Position numbers and translations under genes: made by a program
Notes under the pieces: generated by a model
What the model saw: only the letters and a program-made list of their open reading frames with translations
Database searches by the model: none
Told to the model about the DNA's origin: nothing
Shown: piece by piece, positions 28,612 to 38,075 of the stretch
Layout: every line of letters starts with the position of its first letter
Position numbering within the stretch: position 1 is the stretch's first letter
Origin: Breoghania corrubedonensis
GTDB taxonomy: Bacteria > Pseudomonadota > Alphaproteobacteria > Rhizobiales > Stappiaceae
DNA: 64,000 nt
Reading direction: 5' to 3'
Assembly (NCBI RefSeq): GCF_003053845.1
Contig: NZ_QAYG01000011.1
Span: forward strand, 114,019 to 178,018

Positions 28612-29130
28612 ATGGACGCAACTCCGGCAACCGATTGGGAAATCGATGAGGTCTTTGCTCGTCTCGATCCGGAATCCGCCCGCGAGGTTGAGCTGGCCGG
28701 TTCCGACATTGCGCAGGCGCACCAGATGTTCTCTTGTCTGGCTTCCATCAGACAGGCCGACACGATCCGGCATGAGGGAGAGGTGCTCGCCGTCTTCGGT
28801 TGGTCGATCATTGACGGCGCGATCGAGACGGGTTTTCTGGCCAAGGAGAGGTTCTTCCGACCCGACATCCCATCCGTGCGGTTTCTTGGCAGGCACTTCC
28901 GCGCCTTGCAGGATAGAAGTGGCGGAATTCCGCTGATTTCCCATTCCTATTCGCGGCGCGCAACCGCGCCGCGCTGGTTCGATCTGATCGGCTACGACCT
29001 TGTCGCAACCGATGGACCTTGCCGGACCTACAGGCTGCCGGAACGCTCCGCTGCACGGCAGCGACAACGGTTCCGCCACCCGGCCTCAGGACCTGAAGGG
29101 GGCGGACGTGAAGACGTCGGCAAAAGGTGA
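28612..29130 (+). CDS. GNAT-like acyltransferase fold protein, phage internal-virion-protein type
   Basis: The 172-residue product has a layout like the GNAT-fold proteins related to phage T7 gp13: an early region with two Ala/His-rich helices, a central strand pair (EVLAVFGWSIIDG), and an end SHSYSRRATAPRWFDLIGYDLV, recalling the family's neighbour-residue, Trp-Leu, Gly-Phe/Tyr motif. Start at ATG 28612 with AAAGG upstream. Its last 45 bp overlap the 3' end of sctU on the opposite strand. Function is unknown; it might modify a partner by acyl transfer or be a divergent effector. Confidence 0.45.
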   Translation: MDATPATDWEIDEVFARLDPESAREVELAGSDIAQAHQMFSCLASIRQADTIRHEGEVLAVFGWSIIDGAIETGFLAKERFFRPDIPSVRFLGRHFRALQDRSGGIPLISHSYSRRATAPRWFDLIGYDLVATDGPCRTYRLPERSAARQRQRFRHPASGPEGGGREDVGKR

Positions 29131-30273
29131 CGCGCCATCTGTGCCGGGCTTCGCGGCCGCGACGTGGTGGTCGCCTGCCTCCATGTCGAGGGCGCCGCGT
29201 TGCAAGGGATCCTTGTAGAGCTGCTCCTTGTTGGCCTCCACCCATGTCAGGATCTCGGCGACCACACCGAACCACTCATCCGGGATATAGGCGTCGATAT
29301 CGGTGTCGGCGTAGAGCGCTCGGGCAAGCGGTGGGTGCCGGAAGACAGGCACTCCGGCCTGCTCGGCTTCCGCGCGCAGCCGGTGGGCATGGAGGTTGCG
29401 GCCCTTGGCAACGACCGTCGGCAGCGGCGTGATGCCGGGACGGTAGTCGATGGCGATCGCGAAATGGGTCGGATTGACCACCATGGCGGTGGATTTCCTG
29501 GCGCGTTCCACCCCGTCTCCCATGATCAGCTCCTGGGCCAGCTGTTTGCGCTGACCTTTGACCGTCGGGTCGCCCTCGCTTTCCTTGTATTCCCGTTTCA
29601 CTTCGTCCTTCGTCATCATCAGGCTCTTGGTGTGGGTATGGCGCTGATACATGAAGTCGAGGCCCGCAACGACGACAAAGGCAAGGCCGGTGAAGAGCAG
29701 CGTTTCCTTCAGGATCGAACCGGTGACCTGAACGAGGCAGGGCATGCCGCAGCTCAATGAGTTCAGATAGGGGGAAATGGAGTCGCGGATGACATGGAAC
29801 AGCAGCACCGAGAGAACCACGATCTTGAAGATCGACTTGAGTGTCTCCACGACCTGCTTCATCGAGAAGATCTTCTTCACGCCTTGCGCCGGGTTCACTT
29901 TTTCCAGCTTGGGCATGATGTTCTCGAAGGCGAAGATGCTGCCGAACTGAAGATAGTTCGAGAAGATGGCTGAGACGATCACGACCCCGAGGATCGGCAG
30001 GACGATCAGCACGCTGTCGTGGAAGGCGGCCGCGATCCCCTGCGCGGCGCTGGTGCGAAAGTCCTGACCGTGAAGCGCCGTGATCTGGTCGATAAGCCCG
30101 ACGAGCCTGTCGAAGATCGACTGCGAGTTCATCCAGATGTAGACGATGACGCCGGCGAGCGTCGCCGTGGTCACCACCTCCTGACTGCGCGCGACCTGCC
30201 CCTTCTGCCGCGCGTCACGGACTTTCTTCGGGGTTGGCTGTTCCGTCTTTTCGCCGAAGGACTGGCCGCTCAT
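29086..30273 (-). CDS. sctU: Type III export apparatus switch protein SctU (YscU/FlhB)
   Basis: The 395-residue protein has the FlhB/YscU N-terminus (GEKTEQPTPKKVRDARQKGQVARS), four membrane segments, and the self-cleaving NPTH motif at residues 267-270, where the chain is cut between Asn and Pro. It switches export from early to middle/late substrates. The C-terminal tail after about 345 is longer than in YscU and rich in Ala, His and Asp. Its ATG overlaps the sctT stop by 4 bp. It is the last gene of the minus-strand sct operon. Confidence 0.96.
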   Translation of the reverse strand: MSGQSFGEKTEQPTPKKVRDARQKGQVARSQEVVTTATLAGVIVYIWMNSQSIFDRLVGLIDQITALHGQDFRTSAAQGIAAAFHDSVLIVLPILGVVIVSAIFSNYLQFGSIFAFENIMPKLEKVNPAQGVKKIFSMKQVVETLKSIFKIVVLSVLLFHVIRDSISPYLNSLSCGMPCLVQVTGSILKETLLFTGLAFVVVAGLDFMYQRHTHTKSLMMTKDEVKREYKESEGDPTVKGQRKQLAQELIMGDGVERARKSTAMVVNPTHFAIAIDYRPGITPLPTVVAKGRNLHAHRLRAEAEQAGVPVFRHPPLARALYADTDIDAYIPDEWFGVVAEILTWVEANKEQLYKDPLQRGALDMEAGDHHVAAAKPGTDGASPFADVFTSAPFRS

Positions 30274-31121
30274 GGTTGCCCCGCCTCGCCCGTTCGACCG
30301 GGCGTCGATGATGCCTTTTCGCCGATTGCCAGGATCTCGTAGAGCCGGTCCGTCCAGAGTGTGAAATAGCTCTGCTGGCCGGCGGCGTAAGGCAGCATCA
30401 TGGCCATGTAGAAGATCAGGATGAGGAGCGCGATGGCGCTCTTGATCGGCATGGCCAGGATGAAGACCTGGATCTGCGGCGCGAAGCGGCTGACCAGCGC
30501 GAGCGCGAATTCCGACAGGAACATGATCGCCACCACCGGCGCCGCCATGATGAACATGGTGCGCACGCCGAGGTCGAGGACCTGAAGGACGAGAACGGGA
30601 AAGTCGTCCGAGATCAGCGGAATGGTCCTGGTCACCGGCCACAGGAGAAAGCTTCGGTAGACGACGCCGACGATGACGAGCATGCCGCCGATCGAAAAGA
30701 AATAGGTGACGAAGGCCTGCGAGAAGAGGTTGCCCAGCGGCGATGTCTGGTGGCCCTGAAGGGGGTCGATGCTCGAGGCGATCGCCGCGCCGCGCTGGTT
30801 GTCGATGAGATCGCCGACCGAGGTCACTGTCCAGAACAGCCAGCCGATCATGTAGCCGAAGACAAAGCCGACCACATATTCCTTCGCGAAGAACAGGGCG
30901 AAGGTCGGCAGATCCTGGCTGATCTCGGAGACATGGGCGAGATTGGCCGGAATGATGGGAAGGGCGAGGCTGAGGATCGCGGCATTACGCGCCAGCTTCG
31001 GCACCGCCGAGGGACTGAGGATCTGCGCGGAGGCGATGAAGGCATAAAGCCTTGGCAGGGAGATCAGAAGCGCGAGGATGAGGTCCTCGAAATTGCGAAA
31101 GAGCGGAAGAAGGACATCCAT
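30270..31121 (-). CDS. sctT: Type III export apparatus protein SctT
   Basis: The 283-residue polytopic inner-membrane protein belongs to the FliR/SpaR/YscT family: the N-terminal hydrophobic start LLPLFRNFEDLILALLISLPRLYAF, GFVFGYMIGWLFWTVTSVGDLIDNQRG in the middle, and late helices FILAMPIKSAIALLILIFYMA. It forms part of the SctRST export-gate complex. It follows sctS closely (9 bp) and couples to sctU. Confidence 0.95.
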   Translation of the reverse strand: MDVLLPLFRNFEDLILALLISLPRLYAFIASAQILSPSAVPKLARNAAILSLALPIIPANLAHVSEISQDLPTFALFFAKEYVVGFVFGYMIGWLFWTVTSVGDLIDNQRGAAIASSIDPLQGHQTSPLGNLFSQAFVTYFFSIGGMLVIVGVVYRSFLLWPVTRTIPLISDDFPVLVLQVLDLGVRTMFIMAAPVVAIMFLSEFALALVSRFAPQIQVFILAMPIKSAIALLILIFYMAMMLPYAAGQQSYFTLWTDRLYEILAIGEKASSTPGRTGEAGQP

Positions 31122-31130
31122 CGCGCGCCC

Positions 31131-31400
31131 CTAACGGATCATGTCCGGGAAATTGTCGAAAAGCGTCATCGTGAAGGTGAGCATTTCGCTTCCCAGAAAC
31201 CCGGCGGTGGCCGCGATGGTGATGGCGACGGCGATGAGCTTGACCGCGAAGGAAAGGGTCTGCTCCTGAATCTGGGTGAGGGCCTGAAGCAGGCTCACGG
31301 CGATGCCGACGACGGAGGCCACAATGATTGGCGGCATCGACAACAGCAGGACCAGCATCATGGACTCTGTGATGACATGGACAATGTCAGACGGAGACAT
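31131..31400 (-). CDS. sctS: Type III export apparatus protein SctS
   Basis: An 89-residue protein with two membrane helices, of the FliQ/YscS family (MMLVLLLSMPPIIVASVVGIAVSLLQALTQIQEQTLSF is diagnostic). Start at ATG 31400, preceded by AGGAG with 5-nt spacing; an in-frame GTG two codons upstream is less likely. It sits in the helical SctRST export gate. Confidence 0.95.
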   Translation of the reverse strand: MSPSDIVHVITESMMLVLLLSMPPIIVASVVGIAVSLLQALTQIQEQTLSFAVKLIAVAITIAATAGFLGSEMLTFTMTLFDNFPDMIR

Positions 31401-31408
31401 CGGCACTC

Positions 31409-32047
31409 CTACACATAGGTTTTGACCAGACCGAGAATGAGCCGCGACCAGCCGTCGACCATCACGAAGAGAAACAGCTTGAAAGGCAGGGAGATGGTCA
31501 GCGGCGAGACCATCATCATGCCCATGGCCAGCAGGATGTTCGACACGATCAGGTCGATCGCGATGAACGGCAGATAGAGCAGGAAGCCGATTTCGAAGGC
31601 TTCGCGCAGCTGGCTGACGGTGAAGGCGGGCAGCATGACCGCGATGTTGTCGGCATCGACGCGCGCCGCCAGCTCCGGCGGCCAGAGCGCGGCGGTCGCC
31701 TGCAGGAAGAACTGGCGTTCGCGTTCATCGGCATGATGGTCCAGAAAGCCCAGCAGCGGCCCCTTGGCGGCGTTGTAGGTCTGCTGCAGCCCGTCCAGCG
31801 AGTTGTAGACGAAATGCCCTTCTTTCAGGATGTCGTAGGTCTGGATGAAAACCGGCGCCATGATGTAGCCGGACAGGATGATGGCCAGCGCGTTCAGCGC
31901 CATGTTCGGCGGAATCTGCTGCACGCCCAGGGCATTTCGCACCAGCAGCAGCACCACCGCGATCTTGATGAAGGACGTGGCGACGACGGCCAGAAACGGC
32001 ACCAGCGCGGCGCCAGCCAGCACCATGATGAGATTGAGTGGATCCAT
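31409..32047 (-). CDS. sctR: Type III export apparatus protein SctR
   Basis: The 212-residue FliP/YscR-family protein starts at ATG 32047. The sequence SFIKIAVVLLLVRNALGVQQIPPNMALNALAIILS and the C-terminal ILLAMGMMMVSPLTISLPFKLFLFVMVDGW are family hallmarks. It forms the pentameric core of the export gate with SctS and SctT. An open frame extends far upstream but only shadows sctQ. Confidence 0.96.
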   Translation of the reverse strand: MDPLNLIMVLAGAALVPFLAVVATSFIKIAVVLLLVRNALGVQQIPPNMALNALAIILSGYIMAPVFIQTYDILKEGHFVYNSLDGLQQTYNAAKGPLLGFLDHHADERERQFFLQATAALWPPELAARVDADNIAVMLPAFTVSQLREAFEIGFLLYLPFIAIDLIVSNILLAMGMMMVSPLTISLPFKLFLFVMVDGWSRLILGLVKTYV

Positions 32048-32070
32048 GTGCTGCCTCGAAGCCTCGCTGC

Positions 32071-32421
32071 CTAGGAGTCGTTGAGAAAGACGCGCGTCAA
32101 GCGGGCGGCGAGCCTGTCGGCGATGCGCACGAGATCCCCTTCGGCGATGACCTGATCGTGGACCCGAAGCGTCACCCGTGTGCTGTCGGCGCTGATCTCC
32201 GCAGGCAGCGGCACGGTGGCGCCGACCTGCCATGTCTCGATCTCGTTGAGCGCCAAAAGCGCGGAGCCGAGGGCGAAGGAGACCGGGGCCATCAGCACAG
32301 GTGGTGCCGCTTTCAGCTCCCCTGCCTGTTCGACATCGGTCGCGTCCTCCGGCCCGTTTTCGGGCGTCCGGTCCACTCCGGTTTCGGGCGCTTCGCAAAC
32401 CGCTGCGGCATCGGTTTCCAT
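32071..32421 (-). CDS. Predicted internal translation product SctQ-C
   Basis: Within sctQ, GGAG (complement of 32430-32433) stands 8 nt before an in-frame ATG at 32421. Initiation there would give a 116-residue protein beginning METDAAAV and containing the acidic linker and C-terminal SPOA domain. Short internally initiated SctQ products are established for YscQ, SsaQ and Spa33, where they join the full-length protein in the sorting platform. That it occurs here is inferred from the ribosome-binding site. Confidence 0.5.
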   Translation of the reverse strand: METDAAAVCEAPETGVDRTPENGPEDATDVEQAGELKAAPPVLMAPVSFALGSALLALNEIETWQVGATVPLPAEISADSTRVTLRVHDQVIAEGDLVRIADRLAARLTRVFLNDS

Positions 32422-33189
32422 GGTTTCGTCTCCGCTGAACGGGGTGATGGAGAGGCACTGCCAGTCCTGCTGCGACCTGTCGAACGTGTAGACATGTCCG
32501 TTTGCCAGAAGCGCGCGGCTTTCCGCTCGCGCAAGCTCGCGGAACAGGACGACATCTCCCGCTTCGAGCGCCCGGATGTCGCGCGCGGCAAGTCTGGCCT
32601 CGCCCGCCAGCCGCAGGACCGGCGTCCGGATCCGGGACCGCAACTGGCTGTGAACCTGCCGTGCGGAGGGGGGCGCATTTCTCAAGAGCGAGCAAATGTC
32701 ATCGGGGCTGGCGCCAATGGAAAACAGGATCGGCATATCGCCGAAACCGGACAGGCTGCACGAAAACCAGTGTGCGGCCGCGGCCCCTGCATCGGTGGAC
32801 AAGCGGTCTGCGAAAATGGACCCGTCGAGCGATGCCTTTTCGGCAAGAAAGCCGGGCAGGGCGCCCACCAGCGTCCACGCCATGCCTTGCTGCAACGCCT
32901 CGCAAAGGTCGGGTGGCATCTCCGCAAGGTCTCCGACGTCCAGTTCCACGCCGCAGATCGTGGCAAAGGGAAACTGCTCCACCTGCAGATAGAGGCGGCT
33001 CTTCCCGCCAAAGCCGATCTGGCGGACCCATCCGTCCCGCGGTGCCGAGTGCGTGGGGCGGAAGGAGAAAGTGACGTTCTTTTCCGAAAGCGTCACCGGC
33101 TGGTCCGCATGGCTCATCAGCGCGTTCCACACGGGAACGTCCTCAAGCTCGAGACGCAGGGTTTCCGCCTGCCAGGCCGGCGCATTCAT
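32071..33189 (-). CDS. sctQ: Type III cytosolic sorting-platform (C-ring) protein SctQ
   Basis: The 372-residue protein has the SctQ layout: a poorly conserved N-terminal part, a first SPOA-like region around 140-240, an acidic Pro/Glu linker (about 250-295), and a C-terminal SPOA domain (VGATVPLPAEISADSTRVTLRVHDQVIAEGDLVRIADRLAARLTRV). It scaffolds the cytosolic sorting platform with SctK and SctL. It overlaps sctP by 4 bp. A strong internal ribosome-binding site lies at the linker, so a short C-terminal form is likely. Confidence 0.85.
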   Translation of the reverse strand: MNAPAWQAETLRLELEDVPVWNALMSHADQPVTLSEKNVTFSFRPTHSAPRDGWVRQIGFGGKSRLYLQVEQFPFATICGVELDVGDLAEMPPDLCEALQQGMAWTLVGALPGFLAEKASLDGSIFADRLSTDAGAAAAHWFSCSLSGFGDMPILFSIGASPDDICSLLRNAPPSARQVHSQLRSRIRTPVLRLAGEARLAARDIRALEAGDVVLFRELARAESRALLANGHVYTFDRSQQDWQCLSITPFSGDETMETDAAAVCEAPETGVDRTPENGPEDATDVEQAGELKAAPPVLMAPVSFALGSALLALNEIETWQVGATVPLPAEISADSTRVTLRVHDQVIAEGDLVRIADRLAARLTRVFLNDS

Positions 33190-33986
33190 CGCGCGCGCTC
33201 CGCTTGGCGCAAGAGCGAGGCCAGTTCGAACCCTGCATCCGAATGCGAGGGGGCTTCCGCCCCGCTACCGTCGCCGCTGGTCGACCTAATTCCTTTAAGG
33301 ATTTTCACCCCATGGCGGGGATATCGCGCCTGCAGCGCATGGGCGAGCTGGGCGGCCGCGGCCAGAAGCCGGTTATCGGGATCAGCGGGATTTGCGCCCT
33401 CGCGGAACACAAGAGCGACCGTCAGCGTCGTGCCGTCCATGGTGACGTTGAAACCCGTCAAGGCGGTGGCGCCGTTGTCTGCCGGGATGTTCAGCGTGAT
33501 CGCCGTCGGCGCAACGCAAGGACCGGGGCGCAGTGCCGCATCCAGACGGGGGGTGATGGTCTGGAGGATCGTCTCGATGCGCGCCTTCAGGTCTCCTTGC
33601 GGCGGGGGCCCCTGTCGGAGCGCGCGAGGGGCGCTCCCGGCCGAAAGCGGAACTTCCAGACTTGCCAGCAGAACGAAGGCATCCCCGTCGTCCTTCCCGC
33701 CCAGTCCTTTACCGTAGTCTCTTCCCTTGTCGCCCCCGTGGCCTTCGCCCTGGCCACGCGTCAGCCGTTCTTCAAATCGTGCCAGACGATCCTCGAGGTC
33801 GGCGCCCGGCTTCTGTTTCTCGCCCGCCCCGGAGCCGGAGCCCCTGGGGGTGTCGCGCGCATCCGTAGAGCCGCGTCCCGAGCCGCCGTTTGAAAACCGC
33901 GTATCCGCATGCCCTTCGCGTCCGGTTTCGCCGGGCGAATTCCTGTGCGACGTGTGGTTCGGGGAGGCGCGGTTGATATCTGTCAT
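33186..33986 (-). CDS. sctP: Type III needle-length regulator SctP (candidate)
   Basis: The 266-residue product has a polar, disordered N-terminal half rich in Gly, Arg, Asp and Pro, and a folded C-terminal part (about 130-250) like the type III substrate-specificity-switch domain of YscP/FliK-type proteins. It lies between sctO and sctQ, exactly where sctP belongs in Ysc-type operons, overlapping both by 4 bp. It is short for a YscP-type ruler, which predicts a short needle. Identification rests mostly on position. Confidence 0.7.
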   Translation of the reverse strand: MTDINRASPNHTSHRNSPGETGREGHADTRFSNGGSGRGSTDARDTPRGSGSGAGEKQKPGADLEDRLARFEERLTRGQGEGHGGDKGRDYGKGLGGKDDGDAFVLLASLEVPLSAGSAPRALRQGPPPQGDLKARIETILQTITPRLDAALRPGPCVAPTAITLNIPADNGATALTGFNVTMDGTTLTVALVFREGANPADPDNRLLAAAAQLAHALQARYPRHGVKILKGIRSTSGDGSGAEAPSHSDAGFELASLLRQAERAR

Positions 33987-34462
33987 AGGGGAACGGACTG
34001 TGCCTTGCAGAACAGATCCTCGATCTCGGCTTCTTCGTTGCGCTCGGCGGTCATGGCGTGCTCCACGCGCATGTCCTCAAGCATCGTGTCGTATTTTTCG
34101 CGGGTCTTCTGTGCTGCTTGATACGCGAGACGCGCATCTTCCTCTTCTCTTGCGAGGCGCAGGCACTGCTGGACCGCCATTTCCAGTTCGTCCTTGAGGC
34201 ACTGATGGGTCTTTTGCAGGCGGACGACCTTTTCCTTGGTCTCGTCGATAGCCTGGTGCTTGACCGGCTTCCTCATGATCGGCTGATAGATCGCGGTCTC
34301 GCGCTCGCCGAGCGTCGCTTCGCTCTCCTCGACCGCTTGCTTGCGCTGGTCCTGGACCAGATGCGCGCGGCGCAATTCCTCGCGCTTGGCGGTCATGGCA
34401 CGCAGGGCCGCGTCCTCCCGGGTCGCCTTCACCCGCGCCAGGATCTTGAACTTGCCGATCAT
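33983..34462 (-). CDS. sctO: Type III stalk protein SctO
   Basis: The 159-residue, highly charged, continuously helical protein is typical of YscO/FliJ. It begins [27 protein letters not shown] and is predicted to be a long antiparallel coiled coil. It sits in the SctN ATPase hexamer as a stalk and contacts the SctV gate. It overlaps sctN and sctP by 4 bp each. Confidence 0.85.
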   Translation of the reverse strand: MIGKFKILARVKATREDAALRAMTAKREELRRAHLVQDQRKQAVEESEATLGERETAIYQPIMRKPVKHQAIDETKEKVVRLQKTHQCLKDELEMAVQQCLRLAREEEDARLAYQAAQKTREKYDTMLEDMRVEHAMTAERNEEAEIEDLFCKAQSVPL

Positions 34463-35841
34463 TTGAGAACGGTCTTCAGCTTGGCGAGCGTGTCGTCGAA
34501 CGTGTCGAACTCATCGGTGCGCTGGCGCAGGAATTGGTTGATCGCGCCATATCTGGCGATCGCCAGATCGGCGGCCGGGTCGCTGCCCTGCTTGTATTCG
34601 CCGATCTTCACCAGCAGTTCCACGTCGGCATAGGTCGCCAGCAGGTTGTTCAGCTTGCCCGCCAGCGCCATGTGTTCGGGCGTGACGATCGCGGTCATGA
34701 CACGGCTCTTGGAGGCGAGAATGTCGATGGCCGGGTAGTGGTTGGAGGCCGCCAGCTTGCGCGACAGGATGATGTGGCCATCGAGAATGGATCGGGTTTC
34801 GTCGGCCACGGGTTCGTTCATGTCGTCGCCTTCCACCAGTACGGTGTACATGGCGGTGATCGAGCCCTTGTCGTTCATGCCGACCCGCTCCATCAGCTTG
34901 GGAAGGTTCGCGAAAACGGAGGGCGGAAATCCGCGTCGGGTCGGCGGTTCGCCCGCGGCGAGACCGATTTCGCGCTGCGCACGGGCAAAGCGGGTGACGG
35001 AATCCATCAAGAACAGCACCCGCTTGCCCTGATCGCGGAAATATTCGGCGATTGCCGTGGCGACAAAGGCCGCCTTGGCGCGTTCCATGGAACTCTTGTC
35101 GGAGGTGGCGACCACCAGAATGGCCTTGGCCATGCCTTCGGGGCCGAGGTCATGTTCGATGAATTCGCGCACCTCGCGCCCGCGCTCGCCGATCAGCGCC
35201 ATGACGGTGACATCGACATCCGCCCCCTTGACCAGCATCGACAAAAGCGTGGACTTGCCGCCGCCGGCGGCGGCGAAGATCCCCATCCGCTGGCCTTCGC
35301 CCGTGGTGAGAATGCCGTCGAGCGCGCGGATACCCATGGAAATCGGCGTGTCGATGACCTTGCGGGTCATCGGGTCCGGCGGGTTTTGATAGACCGGGTA
35401 ACAGGCCTGCGGTGTGAACGCGTCCGTCTTGCCGTCGATGAAGTTGCCCATTCCATCCAGAACACGGCCCATCAGGCCGTCTCCGACCGGAACCTGCTGG
35501 ACCCGCCCCGTGGGATGGACCTCGGTGCGCGGGGCGACGCCATGGGTTTCGCCGATCGGCGACAGAAGGGCTTCCTGGCCCGCGAACCCCACAACCTCCG
35601 CCATCAGGCGCTGGCCGGTCTTGCGGGTATATAGCTCTACGATCTCGCCGATCTGAACGTCCGAGATCACCGCATGAATGATCGTGCCGATGACCTTGGT
35701 CACCCGCCCGCTCATCCGGTAGGCGTCATGATCCCCGATCGCCCGCGAAAGCGCTGGTGCGAACCGGTTCAGGCGGGCGTCGAGGAGGGACAGGCCGGGG
35801 CCGATCCGCGCCGTTTGGCCTTTCGTCAGGGCCCTCGTCAC
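34459..35841 (-). CDS. sctN: Type III secretion ATPase SctN
   Basis: The 460-residue F1-type ATPase has Walker A in [12 protein letters not shown] (187-198), catalytic region [13 protein letters not shown] (Glu near 219), and Walker B VLFLMD ending at Asp280. The [15 protein letters not shown]-terminal barrel and C-terminal helical region are as in YscN/FliI. It unfolds substrates and strips chaperones at the base of the export apparatus. It overlaps sctL and sctO by 4 bp. Confidence 0.97.
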   Translation of the reverse strand: MTRALTKGQTARIGPGLSLLDARLNRFAPALSRAIGDHDAYRMSGRVTKVIGTIIHAVISDVQIGEIVELYTRKTGQRLMAEVVGFAGQEALLSPIGETHGVAPRTEVHPTGRVQQVPVGDGLMGRVLDGMGNFIDGKTDAFTPQACYPVYQNPPDPMTRKVIDTPISMGIRALDGILTTGEGQRMGIFAAAGGGKSTLLSMLVKGADVDVTVMALIGERGREVREFIEHDLGPEGMAKAILVVATSDKSSMERAKAAFVATAIAEYFRDQGKRVLFLMDSVTRFARAQREIGLAAGEPPTRRGFPPSVFANLPKLMERVGMNDKGSITAMYTVLVEGDDMNEPVADETRSILDGHIILSRKLAASNHYPAIDILASKSRVMTAIVTPEHMALAGKLNNLLATYADVELLVKIGEYKQGSDPAADLAIARYGAINQFLRQRTDEFDTFDDTLAKLKTVLK

Positions 35842-36512
35842 GGTGCGTCCTCGACATCCTGCCCGCCCGTATCACCGCAAGGAGACGGGGAAAGATTGGC
35901 GCGTGCGGCGTCGATGATCGCTTCGATCTCGGCGATCTTGTCACCGAGTTCGCATTCGATCCGCCCGATCCGCGATTCAACGATGATGCTGGGCGCCGTC
36001 AGCGCCGCATCCTCGATCAGGTCGATGGTCTTGACCTCGGGAAACAGCATTTCGAGGCGGTTCGAGACCGGGATGAAAGCCTCGACGAGGCTTGTCGGGA
36101 GATAGATCTGGATCTGCGCTTCGCGGCGCATCTTGCGCAGCGCGCTGGATGCCGCCGCCTCGGCGAGCGTCATATCGTCGAATGTCGAAATGACCTTGCG
36201 GACGCAGGATTTGATCAGTTCGGCGAAGTCGGCTTCCAGGTCCACAAGCCTTGTATCGAGAAAGGCCTGCTCCACGAGAAGCCGCGAGAGCGCTTCTTCT
36301 TGCGCCGCCTGTCGCCCCTCGCGATAGCCGCGCTCCTTTTCCGCCTCATACTGGGCCCGGGCGTCCCGGCGGATCTCCTCCGCCTGCCTTTGCGCGGCCA
36401 GAACGAGGTTGCGCGCCTCGTCAAGCGGCGCCATGTCCCGGGCTTTCACGACACCATTGCCGGCGGATATGGCGTGGTCGAGCGTGCGCAGATCGTAGAT
36501 AAGGTCGCTCAT
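35838..36512 (-). CDS. sctL: Type III ATPase regulator/stator SctL
   Basis: The 224-residue protein is of the FliH/YscL family. It has a long charged helix (about 35-85, [41 protein letters not shown]) and a folded C-terminal half resembling the V/F-ATPase peripheral stalk ([25 protein letters not shown]). It links SctN to SctQ and SctK in the sorting platform. It overlaps its neighbours by 4 bp on each side. Confidence 0.9.
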   Translation of the reverse strand: MSDLIYDLRTLDHAISAGNGVVKARDMAPLDEARNLVLAAQRQAEEIRRDARAQYEAEKERGYREGRQAAQEEALSRLLVEQAFLDTRLVDLEADFAELIKSCVRKVISTFDDMTLAEAAASSALRKMRREAQIQIYLPTSLVEAFIPVSNRLEMLFPEVKTIDLIEDAALTAPSIIVESRIGRIECELGDKIAEIEAIIDAARANLSPSPCGDTGGQDVEDAP

Positions 36513-37234
36513 GCGATCCCCCTGTGCGCAAGCAATGTCTTCAGTTCCGCGATCTGAACTTCGCTGATCGTCTCGCCAGTGTGGAATTGTCGGCGGACGG
36601 CTTCCGGGAAGCGGAAACCGAGCAGCGTCGCCAGTGTCCGGTTCGTGGCCCTGGCGAACGCCATCAGCGTCTTCATACCCTCCATGACCAGAGCATGCGG
36701 CATCGCATCGGATTGGGGGGCTTTCTCCAATTCGCTATCCAGCCGCACATTGGCGCTGCGCGACGGCAGGTGCGGGAAAAAGACCGGAACCTCGCGAAGC
36801 GCGATGACAAAGGCCTCGGAACCGAGGATCGCTTGTGCCTTCTGCCGGTTCGATTTGAGAACGCAGCGCCGGATCTGCGGGTAAAGCTGCGCCGCCGCGC
36901 AATATTTCGATATGTCCAGCAGGGCGCCGGGATCGAGCTTCAAGAAACCGATCACCAGTTTCGCATCCGGCCTTTCCGCAAGATCGCGTGCCAGCCCCGG
37001 TTCAATGGCGAGATCCGTCAGTCCCAGATGCCGGGCGAGGGCGAGGTTCAGGGGCGCCTGGAAGGACCGCACCGAGGCGATCTTTTTCAAGGTGTCCGCG
37101 TTCAGCGGATTGAGGCCCAGATGGTCCTCATGAAAGTGGGAGAGCGGGCGCGTGATGTGGGATGCCACCAAGGCCAGCTCGCCAAGCGCCTTGTGACTGG
37201 TCTGCGCGGAGTTTTCCATCATCCTCCCCCGCAC
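36509..37234 (-). CDS. sctK: Type III sorting-platform adaptor SctK (candidate)
   Basis: The 241-residue protein lies between sctJ and sctL, where yscK sits in Ysc-type operons. Segments such as LSHFHEDHLGLNPLNADTLKKI and LNLALARHLGLTDLAI fit the weakly conserved YscK/OrgA adaptor family. The start is ambiguous: GTG 37234 directly follows the sctJ stop, while ATG 37219 or 37222 follow a GGGAGG that is very close. It would connect SctD to SctQ. Confidence 0.7.
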   Translation of the reverse strand: MRGRMMENSAQTSHKALGELALVASHITRPLSHFHEDHLGLNPLNADTLKKIASVRSFQAPLNLALARHLGLTDLAIEPGLARDLAERPDAKLVIGFLKLDPGALLDISKYCAAAQLYPQIRRCVLKSNRQKAQAILGSEAFVIALREVPVFFPHLPSRSANVRLDSELEKAPQSDAMPHALVMEGMKTLMAFARATNRTLATLLGFRFPEAVRRQFHTGETISEVQIAELKTLLAHRGIA

Positions 37235-38056
37235 CTACTCTTCCGCCTGGGTCTGCTGAACCAGCCGGGTTTCCATCTTCCGTCTGGCGCTGCGGGCTCT
37301 CATGAAGCCGTAGCCCGTCGCGAGGTTGGAAAGGAGCAACACGGCTATCAGGGCGAGCAGGCCGCCCGCGAGTTGCCAGAAATAGCCCTGATCGCCCTCC
37401 CGCACGCCCAGACCGGGCAGAAGTTCGGCAATGACGGAGCGCGGCTGCTGGTTGAGCACCTGCGGCCGCTCCGCCTCGACCATCACCACCGACACGCTTT
37501 CATAATCGACCCCTTCGATTGAATTCGCGACGAGGCGCCTGATCTGCGGCACGAAGAAATCGAGATTGACGCCGATGCGGTGCTTGATGAACACCGCGGC
37601 GGAGGAGGGCTTGATCTTCTCGCCAAGGCCCGGGTCCTCGGGCAGGACGATATGGACACGGGCGGTCAGCACGCCGTCGATCTCGCTCAAGGTCCTGGAG
37701 ACCTCTTCCGCAAGCGCGTAGACGAACCTGACCCGTTCCTCGAACGGCGACGACATGATCCCGCTCTTCTTGAAGACATTGCCGATGGAATCCCGCACCT
37801 CGCGCGGATAACCGTTCTGGTTGAGGATCTGGATGGCGCGCGGAAGCTCGCTTTCCTCCACGAGCAGCGTCACCCCCTCCTTGGCCTTGTACTGCTTGTC
37901 GGCGCTGACGCCGTTCGCCTGCAGGATGGCGAGCATCTCGTTCGCATCCCGTTCGGTCAGTCCGCTGTAGAGATCCAGCTTGCACGCGCCCAGAAGGACG
38001 CAGACGCCCAAAATGAACACGCAGCGGAAAAGGACAGTTTTTCTAACGGTCAGCAT
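37235..38056 (-). CDS. sctJ: Type III inner-membrane ring lipoprotein SctJ
   Basis: The 273-residue protein starts with a lipoprotein signal (ILGVCVLLGAC, lipobox LGAC). It has the two YscJ/FliF ring-building motifs (GLTERDANEMLAILQANGVSADK; REVRDSIGNVFKKSGIMSSPFEERVRFVYALAEEVSRTLSEIDGVLTARVHIVLPED, here not quoted as a motif limit) and one C-terminal membrane helix near 215-240. It forms the periplasmic inner ring with SctD. ATG 38056 is used; an in-frame TTG at 38065 is an alternative. Confidence 0.95.
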   Translation of the reverse strand: MLTVRKTVLFRCVFILGVCVLLGACKLDLYSGLTERDANEMLAILQANGVSADKQYKAKEGVTLLVEESELPRAIQILNQNGYPREVRDSIGNVFKKSGIMSSPFEERVRFVYALAEEVSRTLSEIDGVLTARVHIVLPEDPGLGEKIKPSSAAVFIKHRIGVNLDFFVPQIRRLVANSIEGVDYESVSVVMVEAERPQVLNQQPRSVIAELLPGLGVREGDQGYFWQLAGGLLALIAVLLLSNLATGYGFMRARSARRKMETRLVQQTQAEE

Positions 38057-38075
38057 TAGGCACAAGAACCTGTTT

